A DNA stretch of 64,000 nucleotides from Plecoglossus altivelis (Eukaryota > Chordata > Actinopteri > Osmeriformes > Plecoglossidae). The notes under the pieces are model-generated. The model had not been told where the DNA came from and did not search any database. It saw only the letters and a list, made by a program, of their open reading frames with translations. This document shows positions 12,591 through 26,400 of the stretch, one piece after another. How positions within the stretch are numbered: the first letter of the stretch is position 1; each line of letters begins with the position of its first letter. A program made the position numbers and the translations under genes. The stretch covers positions 11,716,607-11,780,606 of the forward strand of contig BROE01000020.1 of NCBI GenBank assembly GCA_036571765.1, written 5' to 3'.

Positions 12591-13548
12591 TGACCTGAGG
12601 GGCTTCAGCCTCCTTTTGGGGGGAAGGCTGAAATATCCCGGCTGGCCTCTACTTGTTGGCCAGGCAGCAAGTGGGAACAGGAATGAGCATGTCCTGATAC
12701 CACTATCAATGTAACTACTGCATCAAAACAATATTACTATGGAATCTCTAGCGTGTTGAAATATTTTGTGTCTTGCCAAAACATTCTATTTTCTACTGTT
12801 TAAATTGACATCTGTACTTAAAATTGTAATGCAGGTCCTGTATGATTTAATTATATACAATTTCCGATCTCAGTATAATGATGTTGATGGTGTGCATAGT
12901 GTGTATCCTTATTAGCTATGTTTGTGGCTAGTTTTGACATCTGTGATGGAACAGACAAGCAACTATTCAACAAGCAACGACATCAGTCATGGATTCAGTC
13001 ATTTGATTAATTGAAATTCTAAAGACATTCTAGTGCATCTATTGTTTGTTTGTTTTTTACATCTTTTTTCAAGTCATATAATTTTGTTTGCTCATCGGGG
13101 GACCATATTAGTATTTTCCAATGCAATTTGTCTGATAGGATCTCTTTGTATTAGGAAGACAGCAAAGACCAATTACAAACTGTATATTTACTGTGTCTGT
13201 TCTTATATTGTTTATCAATAACTATGGCCTCCTCAACGCCAGGTTACCACGTAGCCTTCTTTCAAATGAAGGAAACTTAAAGGACTCACAGTAGACCTGA
13301 CCTTGATCGAAAGGTTGATATCTGTGAACGTTTTCCCCTGCGGTGTGCATGAGAGTTGCGCCCTGCATCATGGTAATGGATGTTTTAGTGCGTGTTGGGG
13401 GGGATTTTCTATTTGAACACTACCATTGTTCCAACGTTATCAGATAAGAACACACGCAAACTCACACAAAGCACACTTCAAAATCCCACAGAGAGAGGAA
13501 ACAGGTAATGCCATCATGAATGCACATAATCCACTGTCCGATCTTATC

Positions 13549-13554
13549 AATAAA
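13549..13554 (+). terminator. Possible polyadenylation signal of arhgef25
   Basis: Canonical AATAAA about 960 bases after the arhgef25 stop codon. The assignment is inferred from position only. Confidence 0.35.
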
Positions 13555-14158
13555 GATGTGTCCATATGATTTATGACTGTTGTCCTTATGGGTTCCTCTT
13601 GGGTGAGTTCATGGTCACATGGACTCAAAGTGGCAGGAGCTAGTGAGAGTAATCCCTTGCACCTTTCTATAAACTAGACATTGTCCAAGTCATGCACTCT
13701 TTTAGGGAAGTAACAGACAACAGACACAAAGACCTCTGCAGCACTTCTCAGAGAGGTTCACAGAAGTTCAGCTAGACTGGCAAGATGTTCGAGGTTATCT
13801 AGCGCCCCCTACTGAGCTAATGGCTGAAGACCACACTTAGATTTCATAAGATGGAAAGGAAATGTTTGAAATTAGATCAATTTGTTTGGAGTTACCCAAT
13901 ATGTATACACGTGCCCACAGCAGCCACCTAGACTGCTTTTGGATTCTCGGTATATGATGACAAATATAATAATGAAAGTCCAACTGTAAAATGAGACTAA
14001 ATAATCAACAGTCTTACATCAATGCCCTTTCATGAGTACACAGTATAAATAATTATATTTGGCTACCAAACCTACTCATTCTTCTCCAAAAGGAAAAATG
14101 AGTTTCAATTTCAAAGAAATGATTATATAATTGGACATGCAAGTGGATTTTTACGTAC

Positions 14159-14308
14159 TTTGTTTTTAATGATGTTCAAATTGGAAATAAAAAAGACAGA
14201 TACCGCAGCAGGCTGTGAAGACAGGTGTTTGTCTGGACATTTGGAAGACTCATACCAGTGGTTGTCGGGTGTGGCAGGCAAAAGAACATCAAACCGCTCA
14301 TCAACACA
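14159..14308 (-). other. Orphan exon-like open segment of unknown origin
   Basis: On the minus strand a good acceptor (CTATTTCAG) is followed by exactly 150 open bases and a GTACGT donor, phase 0 at both ends. It encodes CVDERFDVLLPATPDNHWYE and about 30 more residues. I do not recognise the family. It lies downstream of the b4galnt1 stop codon on the same strand, so it could be an alternative 3' exon, part of an unrecognised gene, a repeat remnant or chance. Confidence 0.25.
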
Positions 14309-16006
14309 CTGAAATAGAAAGTTCAAATCACCTCAACAGGAGTGGTCTAGGGGGCAGAGTTTGACTTAAATCATTGCCCATAACTACAAATCAGCACACG
14401 TATACAGTATAAACAAATTCTGTAGGGATGAAAGTGAATGATTTGTGTAAATATCTGATTTCAATGCTTGCATCTTGAGTTAGGCTGTGGCCCCAGTATC
14501 ACAATTCAGTGGGAGAAAAAAATAAACAAAAAAAATTACATCATACATTAACTTTGTACAAAATATAAGTTGTTACATATACATTTAAAACATAAAAATC
14601 ATTTTGTGAAACTCTGAGAGGTGAACCCATGTGTTTTCTCATAACAATGGTTACAAACCGAGTAGTTAGGAACTAGGAAACAATATTCTGACGCAAGGGC
14701 TCTATCTAGCGGCCATGATACAAAAGAGCAACACAAACCCATGTTTTGGGCAAGCGTATGGCCTTACCATCAACAGGGTTTTGTTGGTTTGTTAGTGCAA
14801 AATGTTTTGCAGCCTTGGTACCAGACTGTTACCTCAGTTGGTGTCATTCAAACAATTCCTTCCGTGCTCTATTCAGTCGGACTATATGTCTTGCTAAGTC
14901 ACCAAACTGTGTCATTCCCATCAATTCTGAGATTCTTCTTTTATTTTTACATGAATTTAAAGAAGAATTAGAGAGACATGCATTTTGGTCAACCAACTCT
15001 TCTCGTAAGCAACATATAAAAATGCAATTAATCTCAGAAATCCTTTCAAATGCGTGCACAGACAGAAACATTTCTCTTGGCTTTGTTTTTAGTATAAAAC
15101 TGGAAGGGATAAGCCCAAACAAACAGACAACAGATGACCAGGATAAACAGGGGGGGTCCAATATTAGGTTCCACGCTGGGCACCTCGACCCTTCTTCTCA
15201 GATATGTGCCAGTCAGGTGCAACACAAAGGATTCTGGGAAAAGGGTTTGCAGAAAGGTAAATACAACAATTCAAAGTGTACTTGAACCCCGTACCACCGG
15301 GAAAACTTTAGGATCAGGCGCCTAGAGAGCGTAGAAATGGTCTGGCACCACATTGTCTTGTTTTTGTTCTTCGTGTGGTTTTGGATGAGAGTTCTCTTAA
15401 GCGTTGTCTCACTGCTAAGAAGAGTCCTCCCTTTCCTAGTTGACAGTTCTGCAGCCTTTGCTATTGGCTTCAGCCTGGCCTTTATTATTACACCCAGCCT
15501 TGTCTTTATATTGTCTGTCTCGTGTGAGTGGAAGGGTAGACTACACACATACATGTACTGTCTCTGTTCTCCTCAACAGCAAACAGCAACAAAACAGTGG
15601 TGTTGTTACTAATTTCTCTTTTCCAAATCTTCTGTCCACAATGCCATTAAAATGTTTTCCGATTTTCTTTGTTCTTAGACTAGGTAATAATTGGCATATT
15701 GTCTCCTTCTTAGAGGTTTGAGGCATGAACACAGGTTACCCCTTATGACCTTGAGTTTACAATCAACGCTACACACCGAGGAGTAATGCAGTACTGCAAA
15801 CGACAGAAAAGTATGATTTTTTTTGTGTTACTACAGTATGACAGTCTCACTCACAAGTGAGCTAATCAAGGCCATTATTGAGGGGAGGCATAAAAGCTGC
15901 TTGACCTAAATCTTATCTGACAGGAGTCATGGGGAAAGAGCTTCTTTGGCAACTCAGGAAGAGAAGGAACACGGAGGAGGTGAAACAAGGAGCAGGGCAC
16001 GAGGGG

Positions 16007-19000
16007 TTAATTACGTGTCAAACACTGGAAACGGTTCTTAAAGAACAGAAGACCGTTTTTCGTGTGGGTGGCATCCGAAGAGGCTGGGGGGTAACGGAAC
16101 TTGGCATACGTCTTGTCACTCTCTGATTGGCTAACCCAGGGAAGCTTGATCTTGGTGGCATGGTTGACGATGACATCATCGCAGGATCCAACGTGAAGTG
16201 AGCCAAGGCCGTCAATGAAGAACTCTTTAAAAACACAAAACAAAAAGACTAGTTACTTATCTATTCAGCCATACTTCAAATACACACATTTTCTTGATTT
16301 AACACGATTTGTACTGATGCATAGTACGTATATAGATGATAATTTAATACCATAATATCTGCAATTTCCAGACACATTCAGAACTCTTCGACCACAAATG
16401 AGGAGTGATGTTGTGCAGTGCACTCACCTAGGTGGGCAACTCGGGTCAGACGTGGGTCAAAGCCCACCTGCTGGACCTTGTCAGTGCGGGCCAGGAAGAA
16501 GTTGATGACACCGTCAGTGACAACACAGTTAGGGAAGCCCTGTATAGCATGGTGGAAGCCCCTCCGCATGTGCAGGCAGTCGCCCTCCTCCTCCCCTGGC
16601 TCTATGGAGATGGTCTGCCTGTAAGTGGCAGTGTAGCCTGTAGCCTCTCGTACGGCACCACCCACCTGAAACACACATGTACATGTACACGCATACATGC
16701 ATTTAACAGAGGTTGCAGATGACACTGGATGTGGGTCACAAAAGGATAAAAAGCAGAAGCCTTAGTCACTATTAACAAGTGATTTTGATAGAGTCCTACA
16801 GAAGCTGGCAGCAGCCAATAATAATAATAGTATTACAATAAGAATATCTTCACTGTCATTATACGTTGTACAACGAAAAATGGGATGCCATCCTTTCAGG
16901 TCCATTAAATAAATACACAGTTTAGAAATAACATGAGATAAAAAGGCAGAAAACCAAAATTAAAATGTACATAAATTGAAAAATGTAGTAAAGCATAAAT
17001 AAATAAATAAATAAAAAAGCTGTGGCAACAATACAAAGTCTTGGGACTTTAGAAAAGATCCTTCCTGTCTATCAGATTGTGATGAAGGAAGAATGGGGTG
17101 ATTCAAATATCTGAGCAGCTGCAGCTGTCGAACATACACAGCCATCAGAGTCCTCCTCAAGGACACAAGTGGTCCATTCTACTCTGCAGTGAAACAGCTC
17201 CACACCAAGTCTAGCTTCTGCCATCATGTCAATGACATGCTCTTAATGGCATTCAACTTATCACATTCTCCGTTTCGTAGAGATGAATACAAGTCATTTT
17301 ATTTCATATTTGATACGCAGTCATTTGAACTAGCAGTGAAACTGTGTGTGTGCGTTTTAAGTGTTGAAAGATATGACATTAATAACACTGTAGGTATGAA
17401 CGTATACAAACATGATTGCGTTTGGGGTGGAGCAGATTTACAGTCTTTTGCCAAGGAAACATCTTTCTAGAGGTCAATTTGCCCTCACCAGATCCAGCGT
17501 GGTCCTCTCCAGTACATCCACTAGTTTCTCCAGCTTGGTGTTGGAGGTGAAGATGAAATCATCATCTACCCACAGCACATATTTGGTGGTTACCTGGGAC
17601 ACTGCCAGGTTCCTGCCGGCAAACCAGCCCTAAACAGGAAGAGGGACACAGAAAGAGATAGCTAGCAAAATGGAACCTACAGAAGATAAAACATAATAGT
17701 CATCCCATTTTCAAATGACCTTGATAGCAAGGATTTTGGTTGTTACTTGTCAATAACAGCAAAGATATACATTTTAGCAACAAATTGACGTGCTCTGGAT
17801 CCTTGGTTAAATGCCACAATACTTCAGTGTGTTTCGCTGTACCTTCCCAAAGGGCATGATGTAATGCTCAATGTATGGCCCAGATACAGTTTGGGGATTT
17901 TCACTGTCATCAGCAATCACTATGGTGACAGTTGGATAGTACCGCCGCACACTGTCAATAAGATCTTGAAGCTTGTCGTAGCGCAGGAAAGTTTTGGTTG
18001 CTATGGTAACCAGGGCGCTAATGTTGTATTCTAGGAAGAAATAAAAGATGAGGTCGTCAAACAAGGATTTGTGTCTCGTTTTTCGGTTGCTGTTGTTGAA
18101 TTGCTTCTTGACTTTGCATATAAACAAGAGATGCTTTGAGAAAGTGTTTAGCTGTGGTGAAAGACACAGGCAACATACCCCCTTGGGGTCCAGTGTTGTA
18201 CAGTTTAGGAGTTACTCCATGGCGGATCTTGATGGTGAATATGGCTTGATGTCCCTCTGTCTCAAACTGCACTAAAACAGAGTAAAAGGGAATTCTATTC
18301 ACTTTATCATGTCTATGCAGACAACAAGAACATTATGTTTTAAATCACAGGAACCACAGAAACCAAAGAGGCATATCACTGAAGATCTAAAGGATGGAAC
18401 TTAGTCAGAAGTGTACTTTGCAGATTTATAATGAAAGTGTATTGACAAACTAGGTTTGTGTGTATGCTGTTGTGTGTGTTAAAATGCATCCTCACCGGTG
18501 TCTGCAGTACTGGGGTGGAACAATGTGTTGGTGTAAGTGACAAACTGCAGCTGGCGGTTCAGGTTAGGCATCAGATGGCTGGACAGGCTCATACGCATCT
18601 CACCGTCCCCTTTGACAGTGACCCCGTCCACCTCTGCCGCAACATTCAGAATCCCTAGTGAAACCGTGAAGTTGATCTGGAGGACAAGAGAACAGAGGAG
18701 AGGGAGGGACATTACAAACCCCACACAAAGGGAATGCTGCACATCATGCTAATGGCACGATGCCTGGTTCTAAGAGGATGTTGAAATTAAATGTCTGCTG
18801 CCTAATAAAACACAGATGTTCATCATGTGGCATGTTTTTCTGTTTTACTGAGACTGGACTTACTGAGTAGGTTTCTCTAGAAAGGTCTTGCAATGCCAGA
18901 CCTGAAAAGCATAGAGTCACATTTGAGTGGTGTATATTTAAATACACACATTCGGTATATTACAATACACACATTCAGTGTTTTATTCTGTTTTCTTTCA

Positions 19001-20481
19001 CAGTGGTCAACTGTGGAATGCGTAGCAGCAGGATCGAACAAGAAAGTATTCCTGCTGTTTAATGTACAGCGGAGACAGCACAGTAGCACAGTGAGGAGGG
19101 GGGAGGGGACGGCAAAACCTTCGGGGAAAAGATGAAGAACTTTGGAGGTTGATACTGAAGAAGTCTGCCACTAACCACTGATCAAGAAACAACAAGTAAA
19201 TGAGAAAATAATGATTACTATCTTACTGTTTTGAACGTTCTAAACATGATAGACAAGTATAGGATGGAGGTCACTGCATTAGCAGTTGAAGGGTATAGTG
19301 CCAGGCAACTTTGTACAAGGAAGAAAGGAGAAACGTCAAGACCATTTCTAGAGGCCTTATTGATAGACTAATAAAAAAACTGCACTAAAGCTATGTTTTA
19401 TAAGTATGGAGAACAAATGTAAATAGTCAGTGTATTTTTGTCCACTTTGGACCAAAGGAGCCTAAATTGTCAAATAACAGTCTATGTCGCTGTTGTAGGA
19501 AGGTCTGGATTTAAAAATTGTGACCGAAGAGGAAGAAGAGAGTTCTAGCAGAGTAGACGAACCTGGAATAAGGATGGTTTTGAGCGGCCGCACCTCCACC
19601 CCCTGTGTTGGATACTGGAGAGGACTGTTAGCCCCGGCCAGGATGATGGCATTAGCAGGACTCTGAGATCTGGAGAAGACACATTCATGTTGGAGGATAC
19701 TAGCCTTTACACACAGTAGATATCATGGCATATTATGAAAAACAGAGGAATTGTGAAACGATTTGTGGCAAGTTATTTACCTTAAACGCTTAACGACTAA
19801 CAATGTTTTTTGCAGTTACATCAAATATCTTGCTTATAGACACGATCTGCATGTCCTGTGTCCCAAAATAAAATTCTACTACAAAAAAATGGGTAGGTTG
19901 GTTTTCAGCGGACCTGATCTGGAATCCTTGGTACTCCTTTGCCCGCCGCTTCTTCATCTCCTCCAGCTCTGAGGGCTCGAAGGCGGTGTGCAGGGGATGG
20001 GCCGACACCCTTGGAAACAACAGCTGGGCAAAGGGAATGTTTACTCCCCCGTTTTCGCCCTCGCATACACACCCGTTACGTGCCAACAAGCTAAAGATGA
20101 ATCAGAGACAGAGAGAACAGATTTCAATCTTATAAACTGACCATGGGTCAGTGACCTGTCCCAACCATGTGCCAGGTGGTGTTGTTGTATAACAGTGCTG
20201 TAAGAATGCTGCTAAGATGGGCTCTATGACTGGGAGTTAGTTTGCCCGAGCAGAGCAGTCAAGCAAACTGACCTTGCCACGCTCTCCTTTAGGCGATAAG
20301 GGATGTTTCCAGATCTGTGGTCCAGTTCTGGAAGCCTTTCCTCCAGGTGACGCTCTAGTATAGGCCTCTGTCGTACATCGACAGTGTTGTAGGTCCGAGT
20401 GGGCCAAGAGTGGAGGAGGGCCACAACCAGCACCACAGAGGCCAAGAGGGCTAACAACACAGTCTTCCTCAAGGAGCGCAT
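16007..20481 (-). CDS. b4galnt1: Beta-1,4-N-acetylgalactosaminyltransferase 1 (GM2/GD2 synthase), 10 coding exons
   Basis: Golgi type II enzyme that transfers GalNAc from UDP-GalNAc to GM3, GD3 or lactosylceramide to make GM2, GD2 or GA2. Minus-strand exons: 20273-20481, 19914-20090, 19563-19669, 18864-18901, 18496-18676, 18179-18271, 17843-18030, 17489-17629, 16428-16665 and 16007-16224. All junctions are GT-AG with matching phases, giving 529 residues against about 533 in human. The start is the Met of MRSLRKTVLLALLASVVLVV, a short basic tail followed by the membrane anchor. The catalytic part includes NISALVTIATKTFLRYDKL, PTVTIVIADDS, the metal-binding VDDDF (about residues 352-356) and GFHHAIQGFPNCVVTDGV. 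An upstream Met five codons earlier (20496) is possible but less apt. It diverges from os9 and converges on arhgef25. Confidence 0.97.
16826..16890. repeat. Possible worn dispersed-repeat tail in a b4galnt1 intron
   Basis: An ATA-rich stretch followed by CACTGTCATTATACGTTGTA and an ACAACGAAAAA motif. This resembles the tails of common teleost interspersed repeats as I remember them. No second copy is seen in the window, so the call rests on recall. Confidence 0.3.
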
Positions 20482-22105
20482 CCTACAAACTGGCACCAGA
20501 CCACAGTGATAAACTGACAGAATCCAAGTTTATATAATCAGGACAAACGTAATGCCATTCTACGCCTTCCAGAATTATTGTAAGAAGATTTAAAAGTTTA
20601 TCAGGTCACGTCAATTTAGTAAAATGAAGTTAACAGTTCAACATCAAATTACTTTTCATTGTGAGTCAATCAAAAAATGAGTGTTTGTCAAAATTTGAAT
20701 GTGGATGTCTTCATACCCTGCTGCCCTTGATCCACTCAGAAAGAGAGGGTCTCCTGTTGACAACTGCATCTCCTGAAATCACACACTGAGTAGTTTCCCA
20801 TCTGCAAACAAGACGTTTGCAAATAATCCCAGATATTTCATGTGAACAGAATGTGCATTTCTCACTTTAAATACATTGGTTATGGCCAAACTTTTTTCTA
20901 TTGAACAATGTCTGTGGATAAACTGAAGCTCAATAAAATTGAATTCCAAAAGCAAACAAAGATAGGTGCAAAGTCTTTGTTGGGACAAGCTCAACACAAT
21001 GTTGGCAACAATCTTAGCCTCATTAAAACACTCTATAAGTTGTAAACATTACAGTTCTAAAACATGATTCATATTTTTTTCTGACTAGGATAGGGGAGGG
21101 TGCAATGGGGCAACTGCTCACTAATGAAAAGGGTCCGTTAGGCTAGGCACTGTCAGCCTTATCAATATCTATCTATACGTCACTTGCTCTGACCCTGAAG
21201 ACGTACAGTATATAGCCTACTTAACGCAGATTTTACTTATTCAATGTGGAATGTATTTTTAGACAAAAAAACGTTCTGTTTGTAATATAACTAGAGTTAT
21301 GAAGTATGTAATTAAGAGACTAAATAGATATATTTTGTTTCACAGTGTCAGGCAAAGCAAAAACAGTCTGGACTGCATCCATTTCTCTAGTATAGAAACT
21401 CATCAAGAACCATATTTAGCCAAGGTTAATTGATAATTTGTCTTAGGTAAAATGATGTCAAAACATTATTTGGCAGAATTAAATTTGCGTTTTACAAAAG
21501 TAGGAACAAAGGTCATTCTTCCAGTCGCAGGGCACATCTGGCCCACACAAATTTCTAAGGAATGTTTCTCTCCCCCAACTGGATGTGCTTTGGTGAACGC
21601 TTCAATCGACATAGTAGCCTATGTGTGGAGTTGATGCATGTAGTTAAACGAAGCATTCCGATTGAAATACTGTACATATGCCGTACAAGTGTAGGCTTGA
21701 ATGAACATTGTAGGCGTATGCTACATACTGGCTAAGCTGTAGACAAGATGTTTAAATATCTGTCATTTGAGGAGATGGGCGATTGAGCGGACAGGCGGAG
21801 TCCTGCTAGGGCTAATCAGTGACGCAAACGCGGTGCTTTAGAGACAGATAACCTACATGGGATGGTCTACACGATCCTACCCAACTGGGATGATAGTAAA
21901 ATATACACGCTGTTTGGGCGTGCATAGACCTGTAATTCAGATTAACACATTTTAAAAATTAAAAAAGAATCATGAAAGCACACGAGACTTGGGCAGCTGC
22001 GGCTCTGTGTCCCTTGCATCGAAGTGCGTGACAATTTGGCCAGTTCAGAACACCACCCTAATTGTATTGAATAGCCTGCTGCAGTCGCTGAGAATAGGCT
22101 TCGCA

Positions 22106-22106
22106 C

Positions 22107-22153
<47 letters not shown>
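22106..22153. repeat. (AT)n microsatellite
   Basis: CATA units leading into long TATATA runs, about 48 bases, in the b4galnt1-os9 intergenic region. Confidence 0.9.
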
Positions 22154-22866
22154 TACATTATTTTGTAAAACAACCCAACTCAATGCACTGCCTGAGTCTT
22201 ATCTGATTCCGTCATTAGCCTACTGCAGGCCTGTAAGTAACCGGGTAATGCACAACAATGCATTTTAACAGGTTTGGCAACCAAGGGGTACAATTACATA
22301 TAGCCTTCTCTGAGGTTTACTAGTATTATTTTTCTTAAATTATCTTACAAAGTGGATTAAATGCGCGCGTAGCATCACTGCAAGAACATTGACAACGCCT
22401 AAAAATGTCTGGATAATGAATCAAAACAAGTTTGGGTTGTCCACTTGCAACGAACTGAGACCGATATTGTGGATTTTCATTGTTGTCACCGGGTCACAAT
22501 ATTTGATTGAATTCTTTATCATCTCTGATCACCTCAAGGTAATTCGATTCTTTTTAAATGGACCTCAAATGAAAAGCACAGATGCAGTTACCAATGAATC
22601 TTACCGTACACGGCTCCACCATAGAGGGTTTCTTTTTTTTGAAATATGTTCACCCATCTGCATCTACCATTTTTTCCCCTCTAAAACCGGAGTTGCAATC
22701 TACGGTTGTGAATTAACGGCAGTACGCCTAAATCAATTCCGATAGATGATGTGGTTTGTGTAGCTGCACTGTGCGCATCTCTCTTACGGCCCGTCAATAT
22801 CGTTGTACAGACATGACAACGACGCGGTGAGCGGCCAGTTGAGGGAATGCAGCTCGCAGACACCAA

Positions 22867-22868
<2 letters not shown>

Positions 22869-22923
<55 letters not shown>
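22869..22923. repeat. (CT)n microsatellite
   Basis: About 27 uninterrupted TC units, about 570 bases upstream of the os9 start codon, between two divergent genes. Confidence 0.95.
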
Positions 22924-22927
<4 letters not shown>

Positions 22928-23493
22928 TAAGTGTGTGTGTTTGTGTAAATATTCCTGTGTAACGTGTGTAAACTTCTTACACACGCATGAATCTATCTAA
23001 ATGTCCGCATAAATATGTAAATGTTATGTTGGACTTGTCTTTTTTAAATTATGCGATGGAGATAATATTCACACAACAAATGAATGAACAATTGGTGACC
23101 AGCTATCAACAACATATTACGTCTGTAAACCTAGATTTTCTGGAAAAAATGCAATCTCTGAAAGCACCAAAGAATGTATAAAATAAAGACACAGGCAAGA
23201 CAATGATAGCTATAATTGTATTATTCTCATCTGTACTGACATCAGCAACTTTCCAAGGATCTACGCTTGTGTCGTATCTTCACACTATTCTGCACCAATC
23301 GAAGAACAGTTCGTGTCTGAAAGGAGGGTGTTTAGAAAATGTAATTGATTGACAGGTCTTTTAACCTGTGTGCAACATTTTAGTTTCATGTTGTCCAATC
23401 CATGACCACTATGTCATATGAAAGCGTTTATCTGTACTTTGGACCAGAAGGGAGACCTGTATGTATGGTAGCTAGGGTGATGTGAAAAGAATA

Positions 23494-26400
23494 ATGGCAG
23501 CTTCCTTGGTTAGGTGGTTAAGGGGACTTTACGTTTTCTTTTTAACATGCCTGCTATCGGTCTCTGCTTTCTTAAATTTAGAGGAATTAAACGAGATGAA
23601 ATATGGCATTCAGATTCTGCCCGATCCGGTCATCATGGGCCAGGTAACATGTTCAAGCTTTTATGCTCTCACGTCGTTAGCTATTGTACTACAGAACGAA
23701 GCTAGCCCTAGCAATAATAATAACATAGTAGGGATGTTACAGAAGTATCAGTGGGATATGTGGGTTGCAACATGCTCAGCTAACGATGTTTTTCCTTTCA
23801 ATGATGTGTTTGAGAGACGTTCAAATAAAAAACGTTAGTCATCTATTCTTATCAGCTTTGGGCAAGATAGCTAGGCTAGCTAACTAATGCTACGTTGTTA
23901 ATCTACTGAAGCTGCTTGTTAGCAATTTGCCAGGCACAGCACACTTGACAGTATTATTAACGTAATGATGCCTTACTGAATGAGAAGACTATATGTCTAG
24001 TTTGTCCAAGACCTAGCCAGGCGTGTGTCGCAATCACGTTGCAATTTACTATAATATGTACTCTTGTATATTGGCTACACACCACTTTAGTGGATCTTGC
24101 ACGCAGTTGCATGTTCAAAAAAGATTGCATGTCGCTAGCTGCTGGCTCATTTGATGTAACTGTCGGCAAATGTGTCTGAAAAATCGCAATTTATGCGTCG
24201 TTCCATAAACATGTAGAAGCTTTTCTTAAATGTATCTCATTTCTAGTTACTGCGTGCTACACGTTCTAGCCTATTCATTCTCAAATCTACTATGAAACAT
24301 ACACATTGTATGTGCCATGTCTATTTCAGGTTAAGACTGAGGAAGTGATGCTCGTATCCAGCAAGTACAAGCAGCTATATGAGTGTCGTCTCCCAGTCCA
24401 GGCTGTGAGGTTTCATCAAGACCCTGCCTCAGAGCCTGACCACCAAAGCTACTCTGGCCCATCCATCCCAGACCTTCTAAAGCCAATGCACAGTGTACCA
24501 TGTTTAGTGAAGGTTAGTCACTCACACTGACATGCTTCCATTTGTGACATACCATTTCCAATTTAGGATAATAATAAAAAATCTATTAGAATAAAAAATA
24601 TTAAATGTAATATTGAATGTAATATTAAAAATATTACATTCAAATTCAATTTGTCGTACACCACAACTGTGTATATGCTATAGACAGTACCGATGTATTT
24701 CTAACCATAAGGAACAGTAGAAATGGGCATTCTTTCTCAATTGAAAGGTTCTATACCAGGTTGGCAATCAATAAAACAAAAAGTAGTTTATGTGGTCTAC
24801 TACTCATTGGCCTTTTGTATTCAGAATGCAGAGACTGAATGCATCTTTATTTTTGTTGACTGCAGACAAAGGACTGGTGGACATATGAGTTTTGCTTTGG
24901 GCAGCATATAAGGCAGTACCACCTTGAGGGTAGGTCATGTGTCCGTCAGGTGCATGGAACTGATGAACAGCTGATTGTTTTTCTTAACTGTTTTATACTA
25001 AGGATAAAGGTGTTATACTGAGGGTGCAATCTACTCTTAATTCTTTCTCTCTACAGACACAGAGATCAGAGGCGATATTCTGTTCCTAGGCTTTTATGAG
25101 TCAGAGTTTGACTGGAGCAATGAAACCGCAAAGGTATTTATTATTATGATTATTATTATTGGTATTCATATGAATTTAGTTGGTAAATTTTTACTCAGAG
25201 AACAGGTTTTCATCTTGATCTAAAGATTAATCTTCTCTAAATACGCTTGAATTTACTTAAAAATATCCTCCCTGTTTATTATTGTTTTGCAACCTGTTCA
25301 ACAAGGTTGTTTTTTTTTGACTGGTTTGAGAACACAGCAGGAACCTTGATTATGCAGCATAGATAATGGTGGAAAGAACAGCATGACCTTGTTTGACTGA
25401 TAGCTGCAGCAGAGGTGATTCGATCTCTAGAGACTATTCAGCTGATATATCTGTGAAAAGCTGAATGTTAAAAGCCAGTTATATGAAGTACAAAGTATGC
25501 CATAGTCGTGTATTCAAATCATGGCTTTCATTTCTGAAATATCTATCCTTACAGAAAAATGTCAGTATCCTTTCATAACTGTATGTGTTGTCTTCTACTC
25601 GTAGGCTTCCAAGCAGCACAAGCTGAAGCGCTACCACAGTCAAAGCTACGTCAACGGCTCCAAGTGTGACTTGAATGGCAGCCACAGGGAGACTGAAGTC
25701 AGGGTGAGGGAAACGTCCTACCTCTGAAACGACGGCCCCAAGCTCGAATATAAGGCACAATCTCTAGGAATGGGAAAGTGGAAAGCGTTCATTATCCTGA
25801 TTAGTAGAAGTTGATCACACCTTTGAGAAGATTACTGCTGTATGGTGCTGCACTTTTGCTTCATGTGTCTGGTAGAGCAATGTAGATGCTTTTTCGACAG
25901 TATATTCACACCATATATTGTTTGCTCCAGTTTGTGTGTGAGGAAGGCTCTGGAGACTACATCTCACGGGTGGATGAGCCGCAATCCTGCCGCTACGTAC
26001 TAACGATCCACACCAGTCGTACCTGCCTGCACCCCTACCTGCGCCCACCCTCCACTGCCAAACCTCAGGGCATTGTGTGCCAGCCGGCTCTAAGTGCCCA
26101 GCAGTACATGGACTATGTCAGGGCCCAAGTCTGTGAGTCGCAGGGGTTCTCAGAAAGAACTCCTATTTGGAGAAATACTGTATAATAACCTTTTTGGAAC
26201 CCTTAATTAGATTCCAATCTTAACACAAAAACAAGGAATATTAATGGTATGTTCTCTCCTCATGTTCTTTTTTTCCCCCTGTCACACAGCTGATACGAAG
26301 CGGAAAGTGGAGCAGATCTCTGAAGAGCTAAAGAGTCTAGATGAGATGTTGGCTGGCGGTGACAGGACAGATGGCTCTGTGAAGGAGACCACTGGCAAGG

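Larger units (their letters stand above)
12591..16006. other. Convergent 3' regions of arhgef25 and b4galnt1
   Basis: The two genes converge, so this stretch should hold both 3' UTRs plus spacer. An AATAAA at 13549-13554 could end arhgef25 transcripts. On the minus strand a TTTATT at 15481-15486 (AATAAA when read on that strand) could serve b4galnt1. A 150-base exon-like open segment on the minus strand (14159-14308) is listed separately. I see no other convincing coding signal; the + strand frame at 14746-15285 has no family resemblance. Confidence 0.5.
20482..23493. other. Divergent intergenic region between b4galnt1 and os9
   Basis: This 3 kb separates two head-to-head genes and should contain both promoters and 5' UTRs, or UTR introns of b4galnt1. 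It holds an AT microsatellite (22106-22153) and a CT microsatellite (22869-22923). The 118-codon open frame at 22389-22745 has no recognisable domain and I do not call it a gene. Confidence 0.5.

Noticed and set aside
14746..15285. 179-codon open frame on the + strand
   Set aside because: No family resemblance, no splice context and AT-rich; it lies in the 3' region of b4galnt1 on the opposite strand.
22389..22745. 118-codon open frame upstream of os9
   Set aside because: No recognisable domain, no supporting context and unlike vertebrate coding sequence in composition.
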